From the NCBI GenBank assembly GCA_934667815.1, contig CAKUMO010000013.1, positions 1-64,000 on the forward strand: a stretch of DNA of 64,000 nt, written 5' to 3'. Below the pieces are notes generated by a model that saw only the letters and a list, made by a program, of their open reading frames with translations, made no database searches and was not told the origin of the DNA. Below are positions 43,324 to 53,400 of the stretch, piece after piece. Each line of letters starts with the position of its first letter. Position 1 is the first letter of the stretch. The position numbers and the translations under genes were made by a program. The stretch is from an uncultured Oscillospiraceae bacterium. GTDB lineage: Bacteria; Bacillota; Clostridia; Oscillospirales; Oscillospiraceae.

Positions 43324-43448
43324 AAAACTCTACAAAGATATTTTGATTTCAAAAACATATTTTTGTGGAATTATAAGACAAACTACTTGACAATACTTCG
43401 CAAATTGTGTATCCTGCAAGTAGACAGATGAAAGCGAGGTATGGACGC
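43324..43448 (+). repeat. 125-bp intergenic repeat, first copy
   Basis: Identical by eye to 45390-45514. It carries a TTGACA promoter and the ribosome site for the next permease copy, and marks the junction of a tandem duplication with a 2066-bp period. Confidence 0.9.
43387..43415 (+). promoter_or_regulatory. Promoter 2 of the FtsX/MacB-like locus
   Basis: TTGACA (43387-43392), 17-nt spacer, TATCCT (43410-43415), then GCAAGTAGA, inside the 125-bp repeat. Confidence 0.8.
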
Positions 43449-45389
43449 ATGAACCTGTTCTTCACACTTCTTCGGCGGCGGGCGGTGCTGTTCGGCCTGC
43501 TGGCGGTGCTGCTGGCCGCGGTGATTGCCTTTTACTGCATCGCTTTTTCCGCGCTCGACGCCGTGCAGACGCAGCGTGCCACCGTCAGCGGCCAGTACAC
43601 GACGGTCGGCATCCCGACGTTTGATTACAAGTGGCAAAAAGCACTTACGGAAGATGACGGCGGCGAAATGAAATCGCTCTTGCTGCACAAAACAACCTAT
43701 CCCGGCCTGATCACCGAAGATCGACGCGTATTCATGACCGCGCACGTCCCCAGCTGTCAGGCCGTTTCTGCATTTGAGCGTGGGTTTCTCTCCGGCCCGG
43801 CCGAGGCATATGATGCCTACACAAAATCTCTGGTCGTGCTGGCCGTGCGCTGCACTTCTTCATCGGAGGCATGCTATGAAAGCTCCAGAGCCACATTGGA
43901 TGAGGAAACAGGTCAGATTACCGGCTATAAATCCTACTGGCAGCGGTTATTCTCGTCAAAGTTTGCCTTAGAATCTGTCCTCAGTCAATTTCCGGCCTAT
44001 GAAGATGTTCTCCCACCAATTACGGAGCTTTCCATAAGTTCCAGTCTCTACCCGCATAACGGGGAGCTGCCCTTTGAGGAGGGCAAAACCTATCTGGTGT
44101 TCGGCTGCATTGAGCCAAGCAACCGTTCCCTCGTCGGCTTTAATGAGGATGGCAGCTTCGCCGTCGATTTCATGTTCCCCGGCAATTACTGGATTCACCC
44201 CGGCTTTATGGATGCAGTTTATGATTCGCCTTTTTTGTTTGAGGGTCCGGGGCACGATTTTCTATATTCATGGCAAGGCGTGGACTCCGAAAATAATGGC
44301 TCTTATCAGCGGCTGGATGCGGATTCGCTTCCCTACTGCGCGGAATATGAGGGCAGTGTTGAAGAGTTTCTTGCCAGTGACGCAGGCAAAGTCTGGCGCG
44401 AAACCATTCTGCCCATGTGCCAAATAAATTACGAGAGTGCAGGCGTTATTCTAACGGACAATCTGGAGAGTGTTCTCTGGTTTAACACCGGTGACGCCGC
44501 GATCATCGAGGGGCGCAGCTTTGAGGCTCCCGAGTATGCCAACGGCGAGGAGGTCTGTCTCGTCAGTGCGGCCTATGCCATGAAAAACGGGCTGTCCGTC
44601 GGACAGGAGCTTGAGCTGGATCTTTATCGTTCCCAGATCAAAACCCGTACGGTCTTTCAAAGTTCGCTTGCTGTTGAGATGGTTCCGGCCAACATTCACG
44701 AACCCTGCAAAGAGCAAAACCGCCTCGGCATCAAGAAAAATTACCGCATTGTCGGCATTTATTCCGCACCGGAATTTGAAACGGGGGAGATCAGCTTCTA
44801 TGCCGACACCATCTTTATCCCCAAAGCCTCCGCCCCGAACGCTGCAAATTACGAAGTGCTCGGCAGCCGCCTGCTCTACTCTGTGATTCTCGAGAACGGC
44901 AGAATGCCTGAATTCGAAACCGCAATGGGTGCGCGAGACTGCGGCGGCCTGTTTGCCTACTACGATCAGGATTACAACGTCCTGGCCGAGACCCTTGACG
45001 TGATGCGCGGAAACGCCCTTCGCATGCTCTGGATCGGCAGCGCGCTGTTTGTCCTCGTGGCGGCGCTGTTCCTGCTCCTGTTCTTCCGCCAGACTGCCGA
45101 CCCGGCCAAAAAGCTGCGTCTGCTCGGTGTAAGCGCGAAGCGCGTAAGGCGGCAGCGCTACCTCGCGGCAGTGCTGCTCATTGCGCTGGCTTCCGTTCTG
45201 GGTGCGGCAGGCGGCGCGGGGCTTTACGGCGCGGTCTCAACGCGAATTCTGTCCAGCTATGTTGCCATGCGACCCGCAGCGCTGCTCGTTTCCACCGCCG
45301 CGCAGGCTTTCCTGCTCCTTCTCGCCGCCCTCGTCTGCACCCTCGCCACCGCCAACCAGAACCTGATGCAGTGTCGAAAGCAGAGGTGA
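43449..45389 (+). CDS. MacB/FtsX-like permease, copy 2 of 3
   Basis: A 646-residue paralogue with the same topology as copy 1. It differs from copies 1 and 3 already at about residue 45 (PTFDYKWQKALTEDDGGEM in place of PKLDIDWRKVLFTRDGGFT) and through residue about 300, then rejoins them. The variable block includes SSRATLDEETGQITGYKSYW and FMFPGNYWIHPGFMDAVYDS. The second patch reads KTRTVFQSSLAVEMVPAN. GCGAGG lies 8 nt before the ATG at 43449. The gene has its own promoter. Confidence 0.82.
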   Translation: MNLFFTLLRRRAVLFGLLAVLLAAVIAFYCIAFSALDAVQTQRATVSGQYTTVGIPTFDYKWQKALTEDDGGEMKSLLLHKTTYPGLITEDRRVFMTAHVPSCQAVSAFERGFLSGPAEAYDAYTKSLVVLAVRCTSSSEACYESSRATLDEETGQITGYKSYWQRLFSSKFALESVLSQFPAYEDVLPPITELSISSSLYPHNGELPFEEGKTYLVFGCIEPSNRSLVGFNEDGSFAVDFMFPGNYWIHPGFMDAVYDSPFLFEGPGHDFLYSWQGVDSENNGSYQRLDADSLPYCAEYEGSVEEFLASDAGKVWRETILPMCQINYESAGVILTDNLESVLWFNTGDAAIIEGRSFEAPEYANGEEVCLVSAAYAMKNGLSVGQELELDLYRSQIKTRTVFQSSLAVEMVPANIHEPCKEQNRLGIKKNYRIVGIYSAPEFETGEISFYADTIFIPKASAPNAANYEVLGSRLLYSVILENGRMPEFETAMGARDCGGLFAYYDQDYNVLAETLDVMRGNALRMLWIGSALFVLVAALFLLLFFRQTADPAKKLRLLGVSAKRVRRQRYLAAVLLIALASVLGAAGGAGLYGAVSTRILSSYVAMRPAALLVSTAAQAFLLLLAALVCTLATANQNLMQCRKQR

Positions 45390-45514
45390 AAAACTCTACA
45401 AAGATATTTTGATTTCAAAAACATATTTTTGTGGAATTATAAGACAAACTACTTGACAATACTTCGCAAATTGTGTATCCTGCAAGTAGACAGATGAAAG
45501 CGAGGTATGGACGC
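45390..45514 (+). repeat. 125-bp intergenic repeat, second copy
   Basis: Identical by eye to 43324-43448, including the promoter and ribosome site. Confidence 0.9.
45453..45481 (+). promoter_or_regulatory. Promoter 3 of the FtsX/MacB-like locus
   Basis: TTGACA (45453-45458), 17-nt spacer, TATCCT (45476-45481), then GCAAGTAGA. Confidence 0.8.
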
Positions 45515-47452
45515 ATGAACCTGTTCTTCACACTTCTTCGGCGGCGGGCGGTGCTGTTCGGCCTGCTGGCGGTGCTGCTGGCCGCGGTGATTGCCTTTTA
45601 CTGCATCGCTTTTTCCGCGCTTGACGCCGTGCAGACGCAGCGTGCCGCCGTCAGCGGACAGTACACGACGGTCGGCATCCCGAAACTCGACATCGACTGG
45701 CGGAAAGTTCTTTTTACGCGAGACGGCGGTTTTACCGCCCTCTCACAACAGGACACGACCTATCCCGGCCTGATCACCGAAGATCGACGCGTATTCATGA
45801 CCGCGCACGTCCCCGGCTGTCAGGCCGTTTCTGCATATGAGCGGGGCTTTTTTTCCGAACCTGCTGCTGCCTACGACGCGTATGCCAAGTCTCTATCTGT
45901 ATTGGCTGTGCGGTGCACATCCGTTTCAGAACAAACCCTTGAAACAACCGAAGCCATCGCGGAAAAGACTGGCGAAGACTCCTTTACGATTAAGGGATAT
46001 CGAACCATTATAGCCCAGAGATTCGATGCCGCTTTTTCCTTAGAATCTATTGTTAGTCAGTTCTCGGGCTATGATAACATTTTTCCTCCAATCACGGATG
46101 TTCACATTGGTTCGGGCCTCTATCTAAATGACGGCACACTACCCTTTAAAGAAGGCAAGACGTATCTGGTTTTTGGCTGTGTCAAGCCAAGTAATCTCAT
46201 CCGAGTTGACTATGACGAAAATGGTGATGCCATAGCGGACTTCATGTCTCCCGGCAATTGTTTTATTGCGCCAGCCAGTTATGAGACTTTTTCCGATAAC
46301 TTTGCCATGTATAACGGAGCGGGACACGATTTTTTGTTTTCATGGCAAAGTGTCGAGGCCGATGGCATCAATTATTTGCAATTAGACGAAAGCTCGCTTC
46401 CTTTCTGCGCGGAATATGAGGGCAGTGTTGAGGCGTTTCTTGCCAGCGATGCAGGCCAAGTCTGGCGCGAAACCATTCTGCCCATGTGCCAAACAAACTA
46501 CGAGAGCGCGGGCGTTATTTTAACGGATAATCTGGAGAGCATGTTCTGGTTCAACACCGGCGATGCTGCGATCATCGAGGGACGCAGCTTTGAGGCTCCT
46601 GAATATGCCAACGGCGAAGATGTCTGTCTCGTCAGCGCTACCTATGCCATGAAAAACGGGCTGTCCGTCGGGCAGGAGCTTGAGCTGGATCTTTATCGTT
46701 CCCAGCTTACTACCCGAACTGTTTTAATGGGAGAGATCACCGTAGTGCAAGCACTTGCCAATGTCCACGAGCCGTGCAAGGAGGAACACCGCCTCGGCAT
46801 CAAGAAAAATTACCGCATTGTCGGCATTTATTCCGCACCGGAATTTGAAACGGGGGAGATCAGCTTCTATGCCGACACCATCTTTGTCCCCAAAGCCTCC
46901 GTCCCGAATGCTGCAAATTACGAGGTGCTCGGCAACCGTCTGCTCTATTCCGTGATTCTCGAAAACGGCAAGGCCGACGAGTTTGAAGCGGCGCTCGAAG
47001 CGCGAGACTGCGGCGGCCTGTTTGCCTACTACGACCAGGATTACAACGTCCTTGCCGAGACGCTTGACGTGATGCGCGGCAATGCCCTTCGTATGCTTTG
47101 GATCGGCAGCGTGCTGTTTGCCCTCGTGGCGGCACTGTTCCTGCTCCTGTTCTTCCGCCAGACCGCCGACCCGGCCAGAAAGCTGCGTCTGCTGGGTGTA
47201 AGCGCGAAGCGCGTAAGGCGGCAGCGCTACCTCGCGGCAGTGCTGCTCATTGCGCTGGCTTCCGTTCTGGGTGCGGCAGGCGGCGCGGGGCTTTACGGCG
47301 CGGTCTCAACGCGAATTTTATCCAGTTATGTTGCCATGCGCCCCGCAGCACTGCTCGTTTCCACCGCCGTACAGGCTTTCCTGCTCCTTCTCGCCGCCCT
47401 CGTCTGCACCCTCGCCACCGCCGACCAGAACCTGATGCAGTGCCGAAAATGA
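45515..47452 (+). CDS. MacB/FtsX-like permease, copy 3 of 3
   Basis: A 645-residue paralogue. The first about 400 bp match copy 1 with only one difference noticed, although its upstream region matches copy 2, so the three genes are mosaics. Its central block (about residues 135-290) is the most divergent (SVSEQTLETTEAIAEKTGED, FSGYDNIFPPITDVHIG, FIAPASYETFSDNFAMYNG) and more AT-rich than its flanks. The second patch is TTRTVLMGEITVVQALAN. The rest of the extracytoplasmic domain and the C-terminal helices match the others. The next permease begins 8 nt after its stop. Confidence 0.82.
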   Translation: MNLFFTLLRRRAVLFGLLAVLLAAVIAFYCIAFSALDAVQTQRAAVSGQYTTVGIPKLDIDWRKVLFTRDGGFTALSQQDTTYPGLITEDRRVFMTAHVPGCQAVSAYERGFFSEPAAAYDAYAKSLSVLAVRCTSVSEQTLETTEAIAEKTGEDSFTIKGYRTIIAQRFDAAFSLESIVSQFSGYDNIFPPITDVHIGSGLYLNDGTLPFKEGKTYLVFGCVKPSNLIRVDYDENGDAIADFMSPGNCFIAPASYETFSDNFAMYNGAGHDFLFSWQSVEADGINYLQLDESSLPFCAEYEGSVEAFLASDAGQVWRETILPMCQTNYESAGVILTDNLESMFWFNTGDAAIIEGRSFEAPEYANGEDVCLVSATYAMKNGLSVGQELELDLYRSQLTTRTVLMGEITVVQALANVHEPCKEEHRLGIKKNYRIVGIYSAPEFETGEISFYADTIFVPKASVPNAANYEVLGNRLLYSVILENGKADEFEAALEARDCGGLFAYYDQDYNVLAETLDVMRGNALRMLWIGSVLFALVAALFLLLFFRQTADPARKLRLLGVSAKRVRRQRYLAAVLLIALASVLGAAGGAGLYGAVSTRILSSYVAMRPAALLVSTAVQAFLLLLAALVCTLATADQNLMQCRK

Positions 47453-47460
47453 GGTGACTT

Positions 47461-48642
47461 ATGAAACATTCCGCCTTTTCCCTGTTCCGTGTGAGCGCTG
47501 CGGCGCTCTGGCGCCGCAAGGGTGCAAGCCTGCTCCTGCTGCTTTTGTCCGCATTGGGCGTGTTCTCTGCGGCGCTGCTGCAAAATCTCGCGCTGCGGCA
47601 GCAGGAGTCCATGACAGAAATGATTGCAAACACGCTGATTCGCTGTGTCGTCACGGACGCGAACGGTGCGTCGAGCGACAATCTCGCCATGCCCGCCTCC
47701 TACGTCGACCGTCTGCTCGGCGGCTGGCATGATCGCGAGTGTTACCTTGACGAAGCTGTCAAAAACGTCCGCGCAAAAGCCTCGCTGTCTCTGACCTCGC
47801 CGCGCGACGTGACGCTTTGCCGCATCCTGAATTTGGCGTCGGACAGCGCCTTCGACGAGGTCTCCGGCGCACAGGCAGTGTTTTTCGACGGCTGGTCGGA
47901 GGATGCGCTGGCGGGCACGGAGCGCGTATGCCTGCTGCCGGAATCCATGCTGCCGCAAGCTCGGACGGACGGTGACGGCAGCCTCTGGCTGGACGTTTCC
48001 GTCGGCGAGGTGAACACGTCTCTGCGCGTCATCGGCACGGTCAGCGGGCAGACGGGGGGAACGGTCTGGTGCCCGTTATACATACAGTTACGCGACGGAA
48101 TATCCGAGAGCTTCCGCATCGACCGCTGCTCCTTCGACATCCGTGACAACGCCCGTCTGGACGAAAACAAGAAAATAATTTACGACACATTTGTCTCCCC
48201 GAAGCTCGCAAACACCTCGGGCGAAACTAAATTCGGCGTGTTCATCAACGATGAGGAATTTACCGGCTCTGTGCGGGAATTTGAGTCGAATCTGAAAACA
48301 CTGCGTCTGCTTTCGCCCATTTTGCTGGTGCTGTTTGCGGGGGTCGGCTTCCTCGCGGCTTATCTCACCACCCGCGGCCGTAAGCGCGAATTTGCCGTGA
48401 TGCGCTGCATCGGCCGCAAGCAGTTTGGTATCACGCTGCAAGTATTTTTGGAGCAGCTTTTCCTCGCGCTGGTCGGCGCGGCGCTCGGTGTGAGCATTGC
48501 GCTGCTGATCGAGGGCGGTTATCCGCTCAGCGCGTTGACGCGCGCGGGAACGCTGCTGGGGCTTTTCCTGTTCGGTGCGGCCGCAGCCTGCCTGATGGTC
48601 ACGCGAGTCAACGTTATGAAACTTATGAAAACGGAGGATTAA
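47461..48642 (+). CDS. FtsX-like permease
   Basis: A 393-residue membrane protein: an N-terminal helix (ASLLLLLLSALGVFSAALL), an extracytoplasmic domain (about 45-270) and three C-terminal helices. The canonical FtsX coupling segment RGRKREFAVMRCIGRKQFG is present, unlike in the three paralogues upstream. GAGGTG lies 7 nt before the ATG. It sits between the paralogues and the ATPase, so it may pair with any of them to make heterodimeric exporters or mechanotransmission complexes of the MacB/LolCE/BceB type. Confidence 0.85.
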   Translation: MKHSAFSLFRVSAAALWRRKGASLLLLLLSALGVFSAALLQNLALRQQESMTEMIANTLIRCVVTDANGASSDNLAMPASYVDRLLGGWHDRECYLDEAVKNVRAKASLSLTSPRDVTLCRILNLASDSAFDEVSGAQAVFFDGWSEDALAGTERVCLLPESMLPQARTDGDGSLWLDVSVGEVNTSLRVIGTVSGQTGGTVWCPLYIQLRDGISESFRIDRCSFDIRDNARLDENKKIIYDTFVSPKLANTSGETKFGVFINDEEFTGSVREFESNLKTLRLLSPILLVLFAGVGFLAAYLTTRGRKREFAVMRCIGRKQFGITLQVFLEQLFLALVGAALGVSIALLIEGGYPLSALTRAGTLLGLFLFGAAAACLMVTRVNVMKLMKTED

Positions 48643-48644
48643 CC

Positions 48645-49307
48645 ATGGAACGTTTGGAAGCAAGGGACGTGCGCTACGAATACCGCACGAAATTGCAGCT
48701 TGTCCGTGCGGTCAACGGCGTGAGCTGCGTCTTTGAACCGGGTAAGGTCTATGCCGTGGTCGGCGCGTCCGGCAGCGGAAAGACGACCTTCCTCTCGCTG
48801 CTGGCCGGGCTGGACGTTCCCGCCGGCGGTGCGATCACACTGGACGGCAAGTCCACCGCCGACCTTGACCGCGATGCCTACCGGCTGGAGCACGTCTCGG
48901 TGATCTACCAGAATTACAACTTGTTTTATCATTTAACGGTACTTGAGAATGCGGCATATCCGCTCTATGTGAAAAAAATCGCAAAGAAGGACGCCGATGC
49001 TGTCGCGCGGCGGACGCTCCTGCGCGTCGGCCTGACGGAGGAGCAGCTTACGCGTCTGCCGAATATGCTCTCCGGCGGCGAACAGCAGCGCGTGGCTATC
49101 GCGCGGGCGCTGGCCTCGGGCAGTGAGCTGATTTTGGCTGACGAGCCGACCGGCAACCTCGACAGCGAGAACAGCCGCAACATCGTTGAAATTTTACAGA
49201 GCCTCGCACACGATGAGCGGCGCTGCGTGATCGTCGTCACACACGACCCCGACGTCGCCGCCTCTGCCGATGTCTGCCTGCATATGAAGGACGGAAAATT
49301 GCAGTGA
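48645..49307 (+). CDS. ABC transporter ATP-binding protein, MacB/LolD type
   Basis: A 220-residue cytoplasmic ATPase. Walker A GASGSGKTT (40-48), Q-loop in VIYQNYNLF, signature LSGGEQQRVAIARAL (142-156), Walker B LILADEPTGNLDSEN (162 onward) and switch His in VVTHDPDVA are all intact. The LADEPTGNLD string is typical of the LolD/MacB/BceA group that works with FtsX-fold permeases. GGAGG precedes the ATG, 2 nt after the permease stop. It is the only ATPase in this locus and must serve all four permeases if they are transporters. Confidence 0.92.
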   Translation: MERLEARDVRYEYRTKLQLVRAVNGVSCVFEPGKVYAVVGASGSGKTTFLSLLAGLDVPAGGAITLDGKSTADLDRDAYRLEHVSVIYQNYNLFYHLTVLENAAYPLYVKKIAKKDADAVARRTLLRVGLTEEQLTRLPNMLSGGEQQRVAIARALASGSELILADEPTGNLDSENSRNIVEILQSLAHDERRCVIVVTHDPDVAASADVCLHMKDGKLQ

Positions 49308-49391
49308 ATTGTTGAAATAAATGGTGCTTTGTTACTGACATGGGTCATCCTGTCAGCACAGATCCATGTCCGGCCACATTACAGACAGACA

Positions 49392-49430
49392 GCAAAAGCA
49401 CCCTGCCGAAAACCGGCAGGGTGCTTTTGC
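49392..49430. terminator. Terminator between convergent genes, divergent copy of the repeated hairpin
   Basis: GCAAAAGCACCCTGCCG / CGGCAGGGTGCTTTTGC, a 17-bp perfect stem with a T-rich end on both strands. The inner CCCTGCCG core is the same as in the four other repeated terminators. Confidence 0.88.
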
Positions 49431-49444
49431 ACCGCGTTTGAAGG

Positions 49445-50221
49445 TTATTTCACGCGTTCACGGTTGTTTTCTGCAATGCGGTCGGCAAAGGAGGGCGTTT
49501 TTTCTTTGCGGCCGAGGCGCTCGGTGAAGCGGCGGGTGTAGGCGATGAAAATGCAGTAGACATAGGGCATGCCGAGGTTCGTCTCCAGCAGCGAATTGAC
49601 GACCAGCGTGCGCAGCTTCTCGCCGAAGCTCGCAAAGCCCGCGCTGCGGATGCCGCCGAGCAGCAGCCCGGCCTCCCAGCCAAGCTGCACGCCCACGCCG
49701 ATGGCAAGCAGCCATGCAAGATGCATCCGCTTTTCCGGTGCGGTCTGTCGCAGATTGTAGCAGATCGCGCCAAGATAGCCGGCAAACAGGATCGCGGCCA
49801 TATAGCCGTGATACGCGCCTGTGGTGCGCTGAATGACAATGACGGCTGCGTCCGGCGCGAAGGTCTGCGTCAGCAGCGGGCAGCAGAACCACCATCCGAG
49901 AATCAGCAGCGACCATTCAAGCAGATGCTCGTCCTTGGACAGTGCCAGCCAGATCCATGTGAAATTTGTAAAGCCATAGCTCATGGACATCCAGAGCAGT
50001 ACCCAGAACAGACTGTAGCCCTCGGTGATGCTGCGGCTGTGACACACGAGGTGAAAAATGCCATAATCCACCAGCAGATACACCGCGCCCATCACCAGTC
50101 CGACAAGCACGGTCATGTATTTTTTCTTCCATAGAAGTAATCCGAGATACGCGACCAGAAACACAATATCCAGCCAAATGTAAAGCGGCGAAAATTGCCG
50201 CCGCGCAATGAGTTCTGCCAT
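49445..50221 (-). CDS. Polytopic membrane protein of unknown function
   Basis: A 258-residue protein with about seven hydrophobic segments (YIWLDIVFLVAYLGLLLW; YMTVLVGLVMGAVYLLVDYGIF; SLFWVLLWMSMSYGFTNFTWIWL; LLEWSLLILGWWFCCPLL; AILFAGYLGAICY; HLAWLLAIGVGVQLGWEAGLLL; GMPYVYCIFIAYT) and a basic C-terminal tail. The family was not recognised. GGAGGGG lies 6 nt before the ATG at 50221. It has its own promoter (50242-50270) and is transcribed alone. Nothing nearby suggests a specific job. Confidence 0.75.
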   Translation of the reverse strand: MAELIARRQFSPLYIWLDIVFLVAYLGLLLWKKKYMTVLVGLVMGAVYLLVDYGIFHLVCHSRSITEGYSLFWVLLWMSMSYGFTNFTWIWLALSKDEHLLEWSLLILGWWFCCPLLTQTFAPDAAVIVIQRTTGAYHGYMAAILFAGYLGAICYNLRQTAPEKRMHLAWLLAIGVGVQLGWEAGLLLGGIRSAGFASFGEKLRTLVVNSLLETNLGMPYVYCIFIAYTRRFTERLGRKEKTPSFADRIAENNRERVK

Positions 50222-50241
50222 AAATATCCCCTCCGACACCT

Positions 50242-50270
50242 ATTATATAAAAACCGGCGCTGTGCGTCAA
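50242..50270 (-). promoter_or_regulatory. Promoter of the unknown membrane protein
   Basis: Leftward TTGACG (50270-50265), 17-nt spacer, TATAAT (50247-50242). The -10 box is 21 nt from the start codon, so the leader is very short. Confidence 0.8.
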
Positions 50271-50424
50271 GTGCGGCGGATTTTCAAAAATCTGTCGATT
50301 TTCCAAAAAATCGCAGAATAGACCACTAGGATTCAATTGTAAAATCCGCTAAACTAAAATCGGAAAACCGCGAATAGAGCAGCGTTTTGCCAAAAACCGA
50401 CAACGGAAAGGAATGGGGTATTTT

Positions 50425-53400
50425 ATGAAGAAGCGGCTATTGTCCATCCTGCTGGTCGTGCTGCTGCTTGTGCAGCTCGTGCCGGCGACGGTCATCGCCT
50501 ATCCTGTGCCGGAGCTTGGTGCGCAGGACGGCGTGACCAAGTTTGCCACCGGCGTGCCGATGGGCGTTGCGCATCGCGCAGCGTGGCGCATGGCACCGGA
50601 AAATTCTCTGCTGGCGGTCGCCGCGTCTATCAGCATGGGCATCGACGTGGCGGAGCTGGACGTGAAGATGACCAAGGACGGCGTTCTGGTCCTCTCGCAT
50701 GACGGCTCGATCAATCGCTGCGCCATGGGCTCGGGGAATATCTCCGACTACAATTGGGAGCAGCTCAAGACCATTGCGGTCAAGCCCGGGCAGGGCGGCA
50801 GCAGCGCCTATCTTCTCACCGAGGACGATGCAGCGCTTCTGAACAGTCTGCCCAACTATGCCGAGCATTCCGGCACGGCCGTCGCCGGGCAGACGATTCC
50901 GCTCAGCCGCATGGACGACCTGATCGATCTTCTTAAAAAGCTCGGCCCGAACACCATGGTCAACCTCGACCATTGCTTCTCACAGGAGCTGTTCACCAGT
51001 TGCTATGTGCTGTTCCGTGAGCAGGGCATGCTGAATCACTTCTTCTTCAAGAACTCCAACGACGTGTGGACCATGAACCAGTGGTACGCCGCTGCGGCCG
51101 AGAAGTGGAACAAGAAGCATTCCGACGAACCCATCACGGCAAAGGACGTGCAGGAGAGCATCCTGTATGTCTATATCATTCGCAGCGCCGACTACGGCAT
51201 TTTGCAGTCGCATCTGGACAACGGCGATAAGCTCGTCATGGTTGAGATCTGCATCTCCGACGATCCGTCGGACAAGGTTATCCATGAAAAGCTTGAGCCG
51301 TGGTGCCTGGAAAACAAGGTTGCAATGTTCGTCAACACCATGTGGTCGGGTCTTTGCAGCACAAAGCCGGACACCGAGCCAACATGGGCAGAAATGCTCA
51401 ATCGCGGCTACAAGGCCATTCAGACCGACCGCCCGAGCGAGCTTGCAGGCTATCTTGCCGCATATAACCGCGACCGCAGCGCGCAGAGCGTGATCGAGGC
51501 CGAGCATTTCCACGGCTTCAACTACGGAACGCAGGGCTTCTCCGTCCCCGCTGCGGCGGATTCCCGGCTCAATAAAAAGGTCGAAAAGCTCACGGCGGGC
51601 GATGATCTTGAATATCGCCGCATTGTGTTCGACGGCACCGAGACGCTCCTGAATCTCACGATGCAGGGCCTGTCCGGCGGCACGCTGGGCGTTTACCTCG
51701 ACGGCCTTGCGGAGGAAAACCGCATCGCGCAGCTCACGCTTGCGGCTTCTGAGGATTACCGCACCGTTACGGCCGTACTGGATAAGACCCCCGAGACCGG
51801 AACGCATACGGTATATCTGCGCTTTACGGGCGCGCCCAAGCAGGTGCTGGCTTCGCTTGATTCCTTCCGCTTTGTCAGCGCGGTGAGCTTTACGGACGCG
51901 CAGCTGGAGGAGCTTCAGATCACCACGACCGCCGGCACGGCGCCGGTGCTTCCCGGCAGCGTGCAGGTTACGGCCAATGGCGAGATCTACGGGCTGGAGG
52001 TTCGCTGGGAGCAGGTTGCGGCAAGCAGCTACGCCAAGGAAGGGCAGTTCCTCGTGCTCGGCTATGTTCCGGCGCTGGGCTGCTATGCCAAGGCGCTTGT
52101 GACCGTGACGGCGACGTCGGTCGTCAAGCCCGAGATCACGACCGATGGTCTTGCCCTGTGGCTGGATGCCTCCGAGGGCGTGACGGCGGAAAACGGCGCG
52201 GTCTCCGCGTGGGCCTCGAAGGTCGGCAACATCACCGCGACGGTCAAGTCCGGCAGCCCGACCGTGAAGGGCAAGGGCATCGCCTTTGACGGCGACGACA
52301 GCATGGATCTGGTTCTGCCGGAGAATTTCTGGAACGGCAAGAGCGAGTTCACGGTGCTGCTATATAATTCCTCCGAAAATATCACGGCCGGCGCGAGCAA
52401 CGGCACGTCCAGCCAGTACCACAGCGTTTTGTACTTCGGTGAGACCGGGAGCTGGGGCAGCGCATACTTTAATGCCAGCCAGAATGAAGTCATCTGGCGC
52501 TTCGGCAGCGGCACGAGCGGCGACTACGGCACGACCTACACCCGTCCCTTGAACATCGGCAGCCTCTTTACCTCCACGGCCATCCGCAAAAACGGCCTGA
52601 GAGACACCCTCTTTGTCAACGGCGAGAAGGTCTACACCGGCACTGCCGCGGCAGAGCAGAGCAAGAACATCAAGTCCGAGGGCTGGATCGGCCTCGGCAA
52701 GAACGGTAATTATTTCAAGGGCACGATCAACGAGATCCTGATCTATGACCGTGCACTCGCGGATGACGAAATCACTGCGGCGCAGCTCGCGCTTGCCGAA
52801 AAGTACGCCGACAAGGTCAGCGCGGTCGAGGCTGTCGCCGTCACCTGCGAGGCGGGCACAGCGCCCGTGCTTCCCAAGACGGTCAAGATCACCTATGAGA
52901 GCGGTGCAAGCATCGATCTTGGCGTGCAGTGGGAACGCATCAATCCGAACGACTATCTTGAAGAAGGCAGCTTCCCGGTCAAGGGCACGCTGGCCGACGG
53001 CACGCCTGTGGTGGCAACCGTGACGGTCACCGCAAAGAGCGTGAAGGAACCGGTCACGACGCGCGGCCTGATGTTCTGGCTCAACGCTTCCGAGGGCGTG
53101 AGCACGGACGACAGCGGCGTGGTCACACAGTGGAAGTCCAAGGTGGGCGACGCCGTCGCCACGAAGAAGAAGGGCGACGCGAAGCTGACGCAGAACGCCG
53201 TCAACGGCAAACCCGCCGTTACCTTTGACGGCAGCGAGGACGTCTTGCAGATGGTGCTCGAAAACGGCGCGCTCAATGGCCTTGAGGGCGTGACCGTCGT
53301 GACCTACGCGGCCTCCAGAACGCCGTGGAAGCAGACGAACAACTCCTTTGACTGGAACGTGCAGCGCCACACGCTGTTCTATGCGGACGAGTCCGGTAGC

